64,000 nt of DNA, from contig VZRG01000359.1 of assembly GCA_013397435.1 (NCBI GenBank), positions 319,573 to 383,572 on the forward strand. The letters run 5' to 3'. The first letter of the stretch is position 1, and every line of letters begins with the position of its first letter. Source of the stretch: Erythrocercus mccallii. Taxonomy: Eukaryota > Chordata > Aves > Passeriformes > Dicruridae. Of this stretch, positions 13,758-24,200 are shown in pieces. The translations under genes were made by a program, and so were the position numbers. A model generated the notes under the pieces. It searched no databases and was not told where the DNA came from. It saw only the letters and a list, made by a program, of their open reading frames with translations.

Positions 13758-13925
13758 TTATAGCACAAGAGTGCCGTGCATGGCACCCGCCTCTGAGGGT
13801 GCTCTCACGTTCACGGGCGGAAGGAACACTGAACACTCCCTCGGGCCCTCAGTCTCCGCAAAGGAGAGCAGTGTCCTCACTCGGCGGGTACAGGCGGACA
13901 CTACCCCGCGCCACGCCGCCGCCAT
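13758..13925 (-). CDS. Candidate antisense first exon or upstream ORF, unrecognised
   Basis: On the minus strand an ATG at 13925 (context cctgtgATGG) opens a GC-rich frame starting MAAAWRGVVSACTRRVR and running about 55 codons. A possible splice donor GTGAGG follows the sequence encoding ..CTRR. The start is typical of vertebrate first coding exons (ATGGCGGCG) and sits in a CpG island with symmetric CCAAT boxes, so a divergent transcript is plausible. I do not recognise the peptide, find no downstream exon on the minus strand, and cannot exclude chance openness in GC-rich DNA. It does not resemble the N-terminus of ZFYVE26 as I recall it. Confidence 0.18.
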   Translation of the reverse strand: MAAAWRGVVSACTRRVRTLLSFAETEGPRECSVFLPPVNVRAPSEAGAMHGTLVL

Positions 13926-13946
13926 CACAGGCGCCCGCTCCCGGGA

Positions 13947-13965
13947 ACTACTGCTCCCGGCAGGC
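13947..13965 (+). promoter_or_regulatory. ZNF143/THAP11-like site (imperfect)
   Basis: ACTACTGCTCCCGGCAGGC resembles the vertebrate promoter motif ACTAYRNNNCCCR followed by a GCAGGC-like tail, with one mismatch (T where a purine is expected). It lies upstream of the CCAAT pair inside the CpG island, the usual location for such sites. Confidence 0.35.
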
Positions 13966-13996
13966 CCCGCGCGCCGCCGGACGTCTGCGCTGCACG

Positions 13997-14023
13997 ATGA
14001 TTGGTGGCAGCGCAGCCAATCAT
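13997..14023. promoter_or_regulatory. Palindromic CCAAT-box pair (NF-Y)
   Basis: ATGATTGG at 13997-14004 and its exact reverse complement CCAATCAT at 14016-14023, separated by 11 bp. Each arm contains an ATTGG/CCAAT core with the ATCA flank that NF-Y prefers. Paired CCAAT boxes at short spacing are common in TATA-less, cell-cycle and bidirectional promoters. NF-Y binding is inferred. Confidence 0.65.
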
Positions 14024-14045
14024 GAGCGCAGGCCTTGGCGGGCGG

Positions 14046-14054
14046 CCCCGCCCC
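14046..14054. promoter_or_regulatory. GC box (Sp1/KLF type)
   Basis: CCCCGCCCC within the CpG island, 22 bp downstream of the CCAAT pair. It is a standard activator site in TATA-less promoters. Confidence 0.5.
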
Positions 14055-14059
14055 TAGCG

Positions 14060-14218
14060 CCTGGCGCGGGGAGCCTTTGCAAAGTTCTGGGTGCGCGGTT
14101 CCGCTGCCGCGGCGTGGCTGGCCCGGTCCGGCCCGGGCCGACACGACACCCCGGGCCGACACGACACCCCGGGCCCCGGCGTGGGGCTGGTGTGCGGCGG
14201 GACACCCCCAGCCGCGGG
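14060..14218 (+). other. RAD51B: Probable RAD51B non-coding exon 1 (5' UTR)
   Basis: The first coding exon begins with an acceptor only 10 bp before its ATG, so a non-coding first exon must lie upstream. The best donor in the CpG island is CCGCGGG|GTGAGG with GT at 14219-14220, giving an intron of about 903 bp to the acceptor at 15120-15121. The 5' end is a guess from the CCAAT and GC-box positions. Start sites are probably dispersed between about 14050 and 14150. Other donors in this GC-rich tract cannot be excluded. Confidence 0.35.
14135..14175. repeat. 18-bp GC-rich tandem repeat, 2.3 copies
   Basis: GGGCCGACACGACACCCC occurs exactly twice in tandem (14135-14152 and 14153-14170), followed by a partial third copy (GGGCC). 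It lies within the presumed 5' UTR or core promoter, so copy number could vary between individuals. Confidence 0.9.
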
Positions 14219-15121
14219 GTGAGGCCGGTTTGCGGCGGGAGCGGGTTTTCTGCTCCCCGCGGTTTTCGCTGCCGGGGACCAGAGGGGGCCGGGCCGGGCT
14301 GGGTCTCCGGCTGCAGGCGCATCCACGTGTCGCAGCTGATGCGGCGAAGGGAGCCTTAAGCTTTGGGCTTCCTTCCCCAAAAGGAGAATTTTGTAGAGGG
14401 GGCAATAAAGTTTCCATCTTGTGAAGATGTGGAGACCTGTGCATCTGCAAAGTTGTAGCAGTTTTCTGTTTCGGCAAACGTTTGCGATATAGGCACTTGA
14501 CTACTTTATAAAAACCTTTGTTTTGCCTGAATGTTTGTATGGATTAATACTAGGAATGTTGCCTAAATAGTATGTGTGCAACAGCGACGTGGTGAAACAT
14601 ACGTGTGTGTGTGCTTTGGGTTATACTGGGCTGGACAGCATGCTGTGGTGTTCTGTGCAGTAGAATTCAATGCTAATGGGTCACCAAAACAGTGCTATAT
14701 TCTAGCAGTGTATATTCTAAGGTTGAATGCTTACTGTGATTGCTTTACAATTCACGTTCAGGCATCCAAAGATAATTATTTCTTGCCAGTGCAGTATAGC
14801 ATGAGGAGTTCTTGTTCAGCTCATGACTGCGTAATTTCTAGCTTTCTTGTGTCCCAGAAACATCTGTCCTACAGACATTGCTGACGCTTCTGTTCTCACT
14901 CTTATGTTCTCAGACATGGTCAAATATGAGATGTATTTTAAGAAAACTGCATTCAGTGTGGTAATGTAATTGAGTGTGACACAGTCTTATATGGGAAATC
15001 TATGTCACATTACATCATGTATATGTGCACACCTCCCTGTTCTTTAACAAGGAGTTAGTGGAATTGTCCACACAGTCATATTTAAATCATCTTTCAAACA
15101 TTTATTTTGTCTCCCCTGTAG
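14219..15121 (+). other. RAD51B: RAD51B intron 1 (inferred)
   Basis: Non-coding stretch between the inferred donor GTGAGG and the acceptor ..ctcccctgtag. The CpG island tails off at its 5' end. It contains a perfect 12-bp palindrome GCAAACGTTTGC at 14474-14485. Nothing else is recognised. Confidence 0.4.
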
Positions 15122-15131
15122 GTTGGGAAGC

Positions 15132-15215
15132 ATGGCTGCTAAGAAACTAAGAAGAGCACAGTTGTCTCAGGAAATGTGTGAAAGGCTGAGTCGATGTCAG
15201 ATCACTACCTGCCAG
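15132..15215 (+). CDS. RAD51B: RAD51B exon 2 (first coding exon, residues 1-28)
   Basis: Acceptor ctgtag|GT at 15120-15121 leaves ten bases of 5' UTR before the ATG at 15132, in context gggaagcATGG. The exon encodes a peptide beginning MAAKKLRRAQLSQEMCERLS and ending ..CQITTCQ. It aligns residue for residue with the start of human RAD51B (MGSKKLKR.GLSQELCDRLSR, from memory). This is the basic tail and first helix of the N-terminal domain. The donor CAG|gtggaa is weaker than consensus. It is followed within about 20 bases by a long G/T-rich tract with many GGG and TTT runs that may help its recognition. Confidence 0.95.
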
Positions 15216-18200
15216 GTGGAAGAGTTATTTTGTTTGTGGGGGGTGGGTATTTTGTGGATCAATTTGGTTTGGTGGTTTTGGTGTTTTGTTGGTGGATTGG
15301 TGGGGTTTTTTGGGTGTGGGTTTGTTTTGTGGGTTGGTTTTTGTGTTTTGGGGATTTTTTGGGTTTTTTTTTGTATGTGTATGACTGTGTTGTTTTAATG
15401 CATGTCAGGTTTGGGTTTTGGCCGTTTAATTAGACAGGGAGCTTTACTTTCTATAAAGCAGGGAGCATTTCAAACTCTCTCTGGCCTGCTGCCTTGTGAA
15501 AATAGAGCTTTAAAATGATGCCTAGCTAAAACATTTAAAATTTTATGTACTTACTACCCCTGTGGAAGTAGAGAAGTTGCAGAGGCAGCTCTGTGGAGAA
15601 GGACCTGGGGATGCTGGTGGACAACAAAGTGTCCCTGAGCCAGCCAGTGTGTCCTTGTGGCCAAGAAGGCCAGTGGGATCCTGAGCTGCATTAGGAGGAG
15701 CATTGCCAGCAGGTCGAGGGAGGGGATCCTGCCCCTCTACTCAGCCCTGGTGAGGCCTGACCTGGAGTGCTGTGTCCAGTTCTGGGCTCCTCAGTAGCAG
15801 AGAGACTGGGAGCTCCTGGAGCAGGTCCAGCAAAGGGCTATGAAGATGAAGAGGGGATTGAAACATCTCTCTTAGGAGGAAAGGCTGAGGGACCTGAGGC
15901 TGTTCAGCCTCAAGAAGAGACAACTGAGAGGGGGCTTCATCAATGTGTAAAAGTATATGAAGGGAGAGTTGCTAAACCAGTGGAATATGTACTAATTTTG
16001 CACAGATTGCATCAGTTTAGTCCCCAGCCTGAATTTCTAGGTTGAGCTCTCTGAATTGCTTTAATCTTTCAGGACTTCTTATGTCTTTCTCTCTTGGAGC
16101 TAATGAAAGTGACAGGACAGAGCTACTATGAGGTGCAGAAGCTTCTTTGTAAAGTCAGCCGAGCTTGTGCTCCCAAAATGCAGACGGTAAGTATGCTCAT
16201 ATTGATACTGTTTTTGATACAGTATCTGGGAAAAAGCTGAACGTTGTCCCTCATCTTCAAAGCTGAGAGGCTTGTGTCTCAGTTTTGTTGCAAAATGACA
16301 TAATGTTTTTATTTTAAAATGTAGGTCTCTGATGCACTTTAGGTTGATGCAGTTACATTTATTAGGTATTATAGCCTCATGAGACTGTTCAGGGTTGCAG
16401 CATCAGTTCTTGGTGCAGTAGGGAAATAAGTCATACTCTCTACCAATCCAGCATGTAAAAATTGTTTCTAGTTTGTATCCTGCAACTAACAAAATAAAAA
16501 TTTTGTTTACTACAAGCCAATAGTAAGAATTTTGGTATAAATTTAGTTTAGATATAAAAGTGATGCCAAGAATTGAAGTGATCCTGAAAATAATTTCTTG
16601 AGGACTTTTTCCACTCGTGTAAATGAGTTGTAGTGTGCCTTAGGCTACAGTAGCCTAACTGGGGAGGGTGCAAAAAGGAAACATGTTAGCTGCAATGCAG
16701 TGGCAGCATTTTCTTTTCTTTTTTGAATTCATATGAAAAGATGTCTTTTAGAACAGACAGGATGCAGACAGTTCTGACCTCAGTCAATGCAACCCCCTTT
16801 TTATTCCTTACACAAATAATCCATGTCCAAACTTATGATGTGTAATTGGCATAGTAATTATATGAGTAATTCTGTGAAACTTCAAATTCACTAATATGCT
16901 GCGATAAAGTTAGTAATAGAAGAATTAGTATGACTTTTACTGAATGTATTTAAAGCTAGCAAATTGGTAATGAATACTGATCAGGGAGTTTTACAAGTTG
17001 AAAACAAACCTTGTTGAATAAGAGCAGAGACAACTTTTGTCACATCATAATTAAGGGCTTATTATTTATTGTTGTAGTGGGGGAGATGAAAAAGACTTAA
17101 ATTTGCTCTGTGAGCTATAAATAGAATATTAATACAAGGAAGGGTGATGAGCTAAGGGCAGATTATAGCTGAATATAACAATACTTCTCTCACTGTCAAG
17201 TGTTAAATAGTACCAGGTTGTTGAAAGCAAATACAATTTTCCTGTTTCCATTTAAAAGGCATTTTCTGATTTGCTTGTTTTCTTTTGCTATTTTTCCCTC
17301 ATTTTGTAGGCTTATGAAGTGAAACTAAGGAAGTCTGTCAATCCTTCTTCAGCCTTTTTATCCACCACGCTTCATAGTTTGGATAGAGTCCTGCATGGTG
17401 GAGTGCCTTGTGGATCCCTCACAGAGGTAACTTGTTTAATATATTTTACTTTAATTGAGCATTCTACCCAGAAATTAAAAGCCACAGATAGGTTGGACTG
17501 TCTTGTTTCAGGTGCTTTAAACACAAAATACACAAGAATTTTTGGATGAGAACAGTCCTTGCCAAGTGCTTTTCTTTGTCTACTGTGGCAAATTGTCAGA
17601 GAAGTTGTGAAAACCTTACTGTGAAGAAAATACGTTTTTTTCGCACCCTATAATCAAGCTAGATTGATTTTGATCTCTCATAGAAATGACTTATGAAATC
17701 TAACAGTGATTTAAAACACACCAGAGTTCAAGCAACACTGAGTTGAGACTAAACAGTTTTTGTTCTAGGATCTCTTTTGTAATGAGAGGCTATTAGTTTT
17801 TAAAGATTCTGAGTATTTTTTTTGTAGACAATGGAATATACACTATGCAGGTTACCATAAAAATGTTTAAGAATGCATCCATGAACTTAAATTGATCTCA
17901 CAGAATTATTATTTTCTCCATATCTAGGCCTAGCTTTGTTGCCAATTTACTGTAAGAAATTTAGACCCGAAGAATTTGAGGTGAATACTGCAAGTCTTTA
18001 AATTCTGAGAGAAACAACTTGCTAAATTCTGTTTCTTTGAAGAAGAGCTGTTCCTATATAGTAGGAAGTATATATAGTAGCGATATGTGTGGTCCTGAGA
18101 TTGTAAATGTGCTGCTGTTGAGCATAGTGCCTTCAGCAGGAGATTAGCTTTTGCTTCATAAAAATAGGTTTTTTATCAGCAAAACAGTGGCTGGACTTTG

Positions 18201-21200
18201 TCTTTTCATATGGATTATGGTTCATGTGGTCAACTGATGAAATAGCACCGTCCATGTTGGAAAGGAAGTGATGCTGGCTTGCAGCTACAAGCTAGCTTTC
18301 CTGGAGTTCTGTGTGGTCCACTAACCATTCCTCACTGGAGTCAGAGAATGGTTGTTCACGTGCTTAGGTTGCTTAAACTTCTGAATTGTGCTTCTTTAGT
18401 TGAAACACAGAGCCAGTGCTGCAGAGGCAGGAGGAAGAAGTAGGATGGAGATGTGTCTTTTCTGTTGATAGGATGATTTGTCCTTGGGCTTGTGACTGGC
18501 TCAGGAGTGGTGCCCAACTATTTGGAATATTGAATATGAATTTTTTTCTGCTGAAAAAACCAAGTGGCTGCAATCCCTTTGGGTCCTAAGAGCCACGTGG
18601 TTAATTTACAAGGCTACTGATAACAGCGTGGTAAATATTTGTCTTTGTTCTTAATCCTAAATCCTAAATGGAGCTGTCATTCAGCAATCAGTTTAGTCTA
18701 TCTGATGTGTTCTTGCCTGAAGACTAGGTAGAATGGCTCTAGAGCAGTAATAGAATTCAGGCTTGCTGATTGCCATGTTCTTGGCAGAGGAAGATCTGGG
18801 GAAAAGCAGTGGTTAACATGCTGGGAGTTTTAGGGGAGTTTAGCTGACCTCTAAGTTTCATGTTGGTTTTGGTTTTGTTTTAAATTTTATTTAAGAGTAA
18901 GCTCTGCAAGCAGTTGATCTCAAAGTATGGATGTCAAATACAATTTTCCTGAGATGATATAAAATCATGCTCTACAGGAAGTTAATATAAGTGCTTAATT
19001 TTCCAGTGCTATATATTTTGTACACTTCCTAGTCTGGTTAATTATCACAATACTCAATTTTAATATTCCCCCCCAGTGTTTTCTTAGAATATTTAGCCTT
19101 TAAATACAAGAAAACATGAGTAACTGTTGATAAGCTGTATTTTAAGAATAGTCATAGTCCCTATGTATCATTGTATTTGAGGTTAGTGGGGGTAAATGAA
19201 GATATTGAAAGATAGACCAAACTCATATCTGAATGTAAATGACAAGCACAGCACCAGGAAAGGTAATATTGCACTTCTAAGTTTTCTTCTGGAAAGAAGC
19301 TTTTGAATGTGAATATTTTTGTATTCTAAGATATTCTGGTTAAAAATGAGAAGACCTGCCTGGTGCAGTTCTCTACAATGGGAGATCTCACCAAGGGAGG
19401 GAGATGTTGACGTCTGTACAAGACATGTAGTGGGTGAGACCAGAACTGCAAGCACTGCGTCCTTCCCTCTGCACCTTGGGCTTGGTTGATGAGTGATACA
19501 TATTTAGTCAGAAGTAATATAGAGGTAACCAGGTAGGATCCAGAAATGTGATGAATAACTCAGAATATTAGATATTTCCAAGAAAAAATAAAATAGTGTA
19601 TTGCTTTTTATTTCTTTTTAGGTACCAGGTGTGGAAAGCAATTAGGGCACCTATTAGTGGTTTTTCAGTAAATGAAAAGGCAGATAACCATTACTATACA
19701 GAAATTGATTTTCTTTTCTTTTGAAACCTGGTTCTAGGGATTTTAAAAAGCATTTTTGCAAGAGTGTTGAGATCTGAACTAGTTTGAAAGGTTGGCAGCT
19801 GTGTAAGTGTTCATCAGGATGACTAGATGAAATTTTAGTAGAAAGCTATCAGTTTGTTGCTGCTGCTGGTTTGATCTTGTGCTTCTGCTGCTTTTATGCT
19901 CTACTGCAGCTTGTGAACATTTTCAGGTCTTTTTTTTTGGATTTGAGTGATTTTAGGATTTAACACTTTTAATTTGCTTTTTTAAAAATAATTAATAATT
20001 CACTGGAGCATAGCCAACAAGTAGTGTTTTGGCATTTCTGAATTAGATATTTTGAATCTAAAAGAAGTTCTCTTCAAAGGCATGCTGGATGCATCATTTA
20101 CTTCCTGACTGGTAGGGCTAAATCATTGTCTTTCTGTTGCTTTACCCAGCGGTGAGGATGGCTGGAAAGTTGGAGTTTGAGTACCTGATCAGAAGGATTA
20201 AGGCTTGTGGTGGTATCTTCTACAGCCAAATCTTCTTGCTTTTTGAGCACCAGAGGGATTTGATTTGCATTACACTGTCTCAGACCATTTTTTTTACCAA
20301 GCCACTATTAGGCTTTAAATTGGAGGCTAAATCATAGCTGAAATTCTGTGGTCAGAGCTTTTGGCCAAGTTTTATGAGGACAAATTATAATAGTTCCTAT
20401 TTTGAATATTGAAGAGTTTAATCTTCTGCTAGATGAAAAAATAGCTCCTTGTGATTTCATCGAAACCCTACAGATGTGCCAGAGAAAACAGTATATAACT
20501 TATTGAAAAATAATTCATCTCTGCCTAATAAAATATACTTTTGAAAACTGTTGCAGTCTTCATGTTTCTATCTGGGTGATTTTTTTTTCAGAGCAAATTT
20601 ATAGTAAAACCAAAGAAATTTTTTGCAGACATTCAAGTTAAATTTATTAGAGGATCTTCAAGTAGGGTTCTGTTGTTCTAAACACGTGCTGAACCGGTGG
20701 TAACTACAATAAAATGCTGTAATTTTGTAAAATTGTTCACTGTGGATTATTTAAAAGCCTGTTTTAAGGCCCTTTAAAGGAATGCAGATTAAACATGAAA
20801 TATTGTTGTTTTTGGGAATAGAAATGCTTTCTTGCTCCATTGGCTTGCTTCCTTGTATTGCAAGGTTCCCTCATTTTCTCTGATATGGTGCTCATATCCT
20901 TGGACATTTTTATAGCATCTCTGCTGAATTAGCTTCTGTGTCAGCCACTGAAGTGAATGTTGGTTCCAGTGCACCTCCCAAGCAAGGCTGAAAGTACAAA
21001 TGTGTTTATGAGGTATCCTCACAGTTGTCCAAACATTTTAATTTAATAAACTGGATTGATGCCCTCCCCTCATTCATTTCAATTCTTCTTTTTAGCAAGA
21101 AACAACTGGTGAGATTCGTTGGCTGTCACAGTCTAAGGAATGTGTATTGCCTCTGCACTTTTTATATATGCTTTGGTTTCATATTAAATTGTAGCAGATA

Positions 21201-24200
21201 TTACTGATATGATAGTTTGTAATTTAAGTACGCTGGCTGGGGAACAGATTGCATGAATATGACTGATTCCTGATCTGTAATTCACTAAATGCAGTGTGTG
21301 CTTCTAAAGAAAAATAATTTAACACTTCTCTTGCATTAAAGCTTCAGGTAGTTTGATTGATATAGCTTGACTTCCAGGCCTTGTTTAAAGACAAAGGTGA
21401 TTAAAGGGATTTTAACCAACTGTTAACTGTAGCTAATGTGATCCTTCTATGTTTCCCTGTAAATTCTGTGTGCTTCAAGTCATACTGCTACTACGTAAAA
21501 CAAAACCATAGCAATACTGTAATATCTTCTGGTGAAAGAGTATTTCTGCTTGAAACCAAACTATTGTGTATGTAGTTTCAAAAATCAGTTTGATTTTGAG
21601 TGTCTGTCTATTGTAAAGTTGTTTTTAAGTTTAAAACAGTAGCTCTCTATTTAGATCTTTGTTCTGGCAGTACTAGGAGTTTTGAGACAGCATGCTTTGT
21701 TTTACAGTTCAACTTCCCTGGAGAGGCTTGCTTTTACACCTTGCGTTATTAGTTTATTGCTACTAGCATAAGAACAAACCCTTCACTCTGTTTTCACTGC
21801 CATAAGTCACTTCGACTTTATTTTTGCTGTTTTTTGGTCCTCCAAGTATTTATGGTTTCATCATCTCCCTTCCCAGAAGCTGTGACAACATGATATTGTA
21901 TTTAAAGAGCCACTGTAGTAGTAATGAACTTGCAATTATTTGAACACAGATTGCATTCAGTCACAATCTCTGAAAGATCTGCAATGGATAAAGAACAGCA
22001 GACTGCCATCTCTAATAGAAAAATATTGCTCTCAGAAATTGGTGATCTCATCAAACAATGTGTTCTTTGCATCCTGGTGGTGTTTTTACTCTTCAAAATT
22101 ATACTGGAACCTTTTTCATACAAGCTAGGTGTGCTCTCTTTGAATGCTGCTTCACCACAGGGGCTTTCAGTGAGCACAGGTGGAAGCTTAAGATTGGGAG
22201 CTGGTCTGGATCATTGAATGGTGCTGGTGTTGAAATATGGTAATAGGGAGTTAATGAAAAAACACACACTCCGTAGTGCAGAGTGTAGTCTCTGGGGCAG
22301 ATAAATACTGAACATTCACTCTTTATAGGATATAAGCAATTACCCTTGTGATTTCTGGGAGACACCTGGTTTAAGCAAGGTAATGATGATTTATAAGGAG
22401 ATGTTTATGTCTTTGAGCTCATTAGCTCTGGACTTAGTTTTCAACTCTAAAAGCCACTGATGACATGTGAATGTTAACTGTGAGTCTTTTAATTCTGCTC
22501 TGTTTTAGAAGGTAGCAGATGGAAGAGAGCTAGGTGTCTCTAGGGAAGATCTTGTGAGGTGATGGGGCGATTAGGGGACTTCAAATTTAAAAGGTAGCAA
22601 TGATGTCAGAAGAAATAAAGTATAAGCATAATGCTCTGACTTAAAAGCTTTTTTATTCTTCAGGGGATGAATTCGTCTGCAAGGTACAGAGCCAAGAGTA
22701 ACTGCAAGTTGATCTTTGTGGGCTGTGTCCTGTCTTTTCATGGCTGTTGTCTCCATTGGTAACTGAAAGAGCAGAATTGAGGGAACACCGGCTGATGGGA
22801 CTTAGAGAAAAGTAGAATTATGGTGAAATGAAAGTTATGCTGCTAATCTTTTTTTTCTTCCAGATAACTAGCCCACCAGGTTGTGGCAAAACTCAATTTT
22901 GTATTATGTTGAGTGTTCTGGCTACACTGCCTGTAAGCATGGGAGGACTAGATGGAGCTGTTATATACATTGACACGGAGTCTGCATTCAGTGCTGAAAG
23001 GTAAGATGCAAAATTCTAAAATACACACAACTTCTTAGCACCTTTTATCTTGGAACCTTTATTTTCTGAGCAATAATTGTGTAGTTTTAAATACTGGTGG
23101 TAATTATTAAACATTCCTCTGGTACATGTAGTTATTACACAGACAATGAAATTAATTGAATAAAATTTTAAAAGGTTTGCTTACCTTTCTAATTTGTAGG
23201 AGGTTGCAGATTCCCGTTTCAGTATGAGAAGGTGGATGGCATGATCTTCAATTTTTAAATGGTCCTACCAATCCTGTACCTGAAATCTTGCTTTGGAGTT
23301 TGGTTTGTGGAGTTAACAGGAACTTAATTAGGGGGTGGAAAGGCCCAGCATTTTTACTACAAAGGCAATGGAGTTTTTCCAGTGAAAAGTGGGACTGACA
23401 TTGCCAGTTTTCCTTCAGATTTCCATCCTATTTCTGTTAAACTGGGCCTTGTGGCCTCCTGCATTTGTGATTCCCTTCTGCAGTAACCTTGCATCTCCTT
23501 TTTCCTTAGGAGCTATGTAGTACTGTATTGCCTTATTTCTTTACCATCTCTGGTTCTTCTGAGATCTCCTGCTTGGCCTGTGCAACCCAAAAGGCTTGGC
23601 TGTGCACTCCGGTGTGTTCAAGTGCCGAGTGGACAGGAGACACACTATGCTGGGTTGCTTGAGATTCACACATGCTGGTTGCCTCTTCCCATGTTAACTG
23701 TCTGATTATCTATTGAAATAATACTGCAGTGTTTCATTAAATGTAGCTCTAATTTATTTTACTTACCAACTTCACTAAACTTTGCGGCTTTGATGTTTTT
23801 GAGATTTCTATTTCTTTGTCCCTGTTGTTTGGAATGAGCAAGTTCAAAAGTTATTAAGGGTTTGGGGAAGGACAAGAAGTACAGTAGTCTCATCCTTGTT
23901 TGTGTAGAAAAACGGACAGAAAGGTTCAATGAAATAATTTATATATTTCAGATGATTTAGTAGCTATAGCCATGGCATGAATCTGGAGTATCAAAGTAAA
24001 TGTATTTCCATTGATTTTTCATTGCAAGTTATCATAAATGAGGAGGTGGGATTTCTAACCCTGCTTTTTGTCAAGTTAATGTCACAAAAGTTGAAGTATA
24101 GTATATTAAAAAAACAAAGCTTCAAATAATGGCTCTGCAAAGTACAATGCTTCCTCCTTTCACACCACTTAAGTTTTATTTCAAGTCCTTGAAATGTAAA

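Larger units (their letters stand above)
13850..14340 (+). promoter_or_regulatory. RAD51B: CpG-island promoter of RAD51B, possibly bidirectional
   Basis: The only strongly GC- and CpG-rich block in the window, starting about 1.3 kb upstream of the RAD51B start codon. There is no obvious TATA box at a fixed site. Visible elements are an inverted CCAAT pair (13997-14023), a CCCCGCCCC Sp1-type box (14046-14054), an ACTAC..CTCCCGGCAG element reminiscent of ZNF143 sites (13947-13965), and a CACGTG E-box near 14324-14329. This fits a housekeeping, TATA-less promoter with dispersed start sites, as expected for a DNA-repair gene. The symmetric CCAAT arrangement allows transcription in both directions. 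Confidence 0.8.
15216..16072 (+). other. RAD51B: RAD51B intron 2
   Basis: 857-bp intron, from donor gtggaa to acceptor ttaatctttcag. It holds a G/T-rich tract at the 5' end and an internal CR1 fragment, both listed separately, and no other recognisable feature. Confidence 0.9.

Noticed and set aside
13697..14477. Several long overlapping frames on both strands across the CpG island
   Set aside because: GC-rich DNA has few stop codons. Frames overlap in all phases with proline/arginine/glycine-rich nonsense. Only the minus-strand ATGGCGGCG frame was kept, as a weak candidate.
15123..15131. Earlier in-frame TTG start three codons upstream of the RAD51B ATG
   Set aside because: The ATG at 15132 matches the family N-terminus. 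A TTG start is not expected in a vertebrate nuclear gene.
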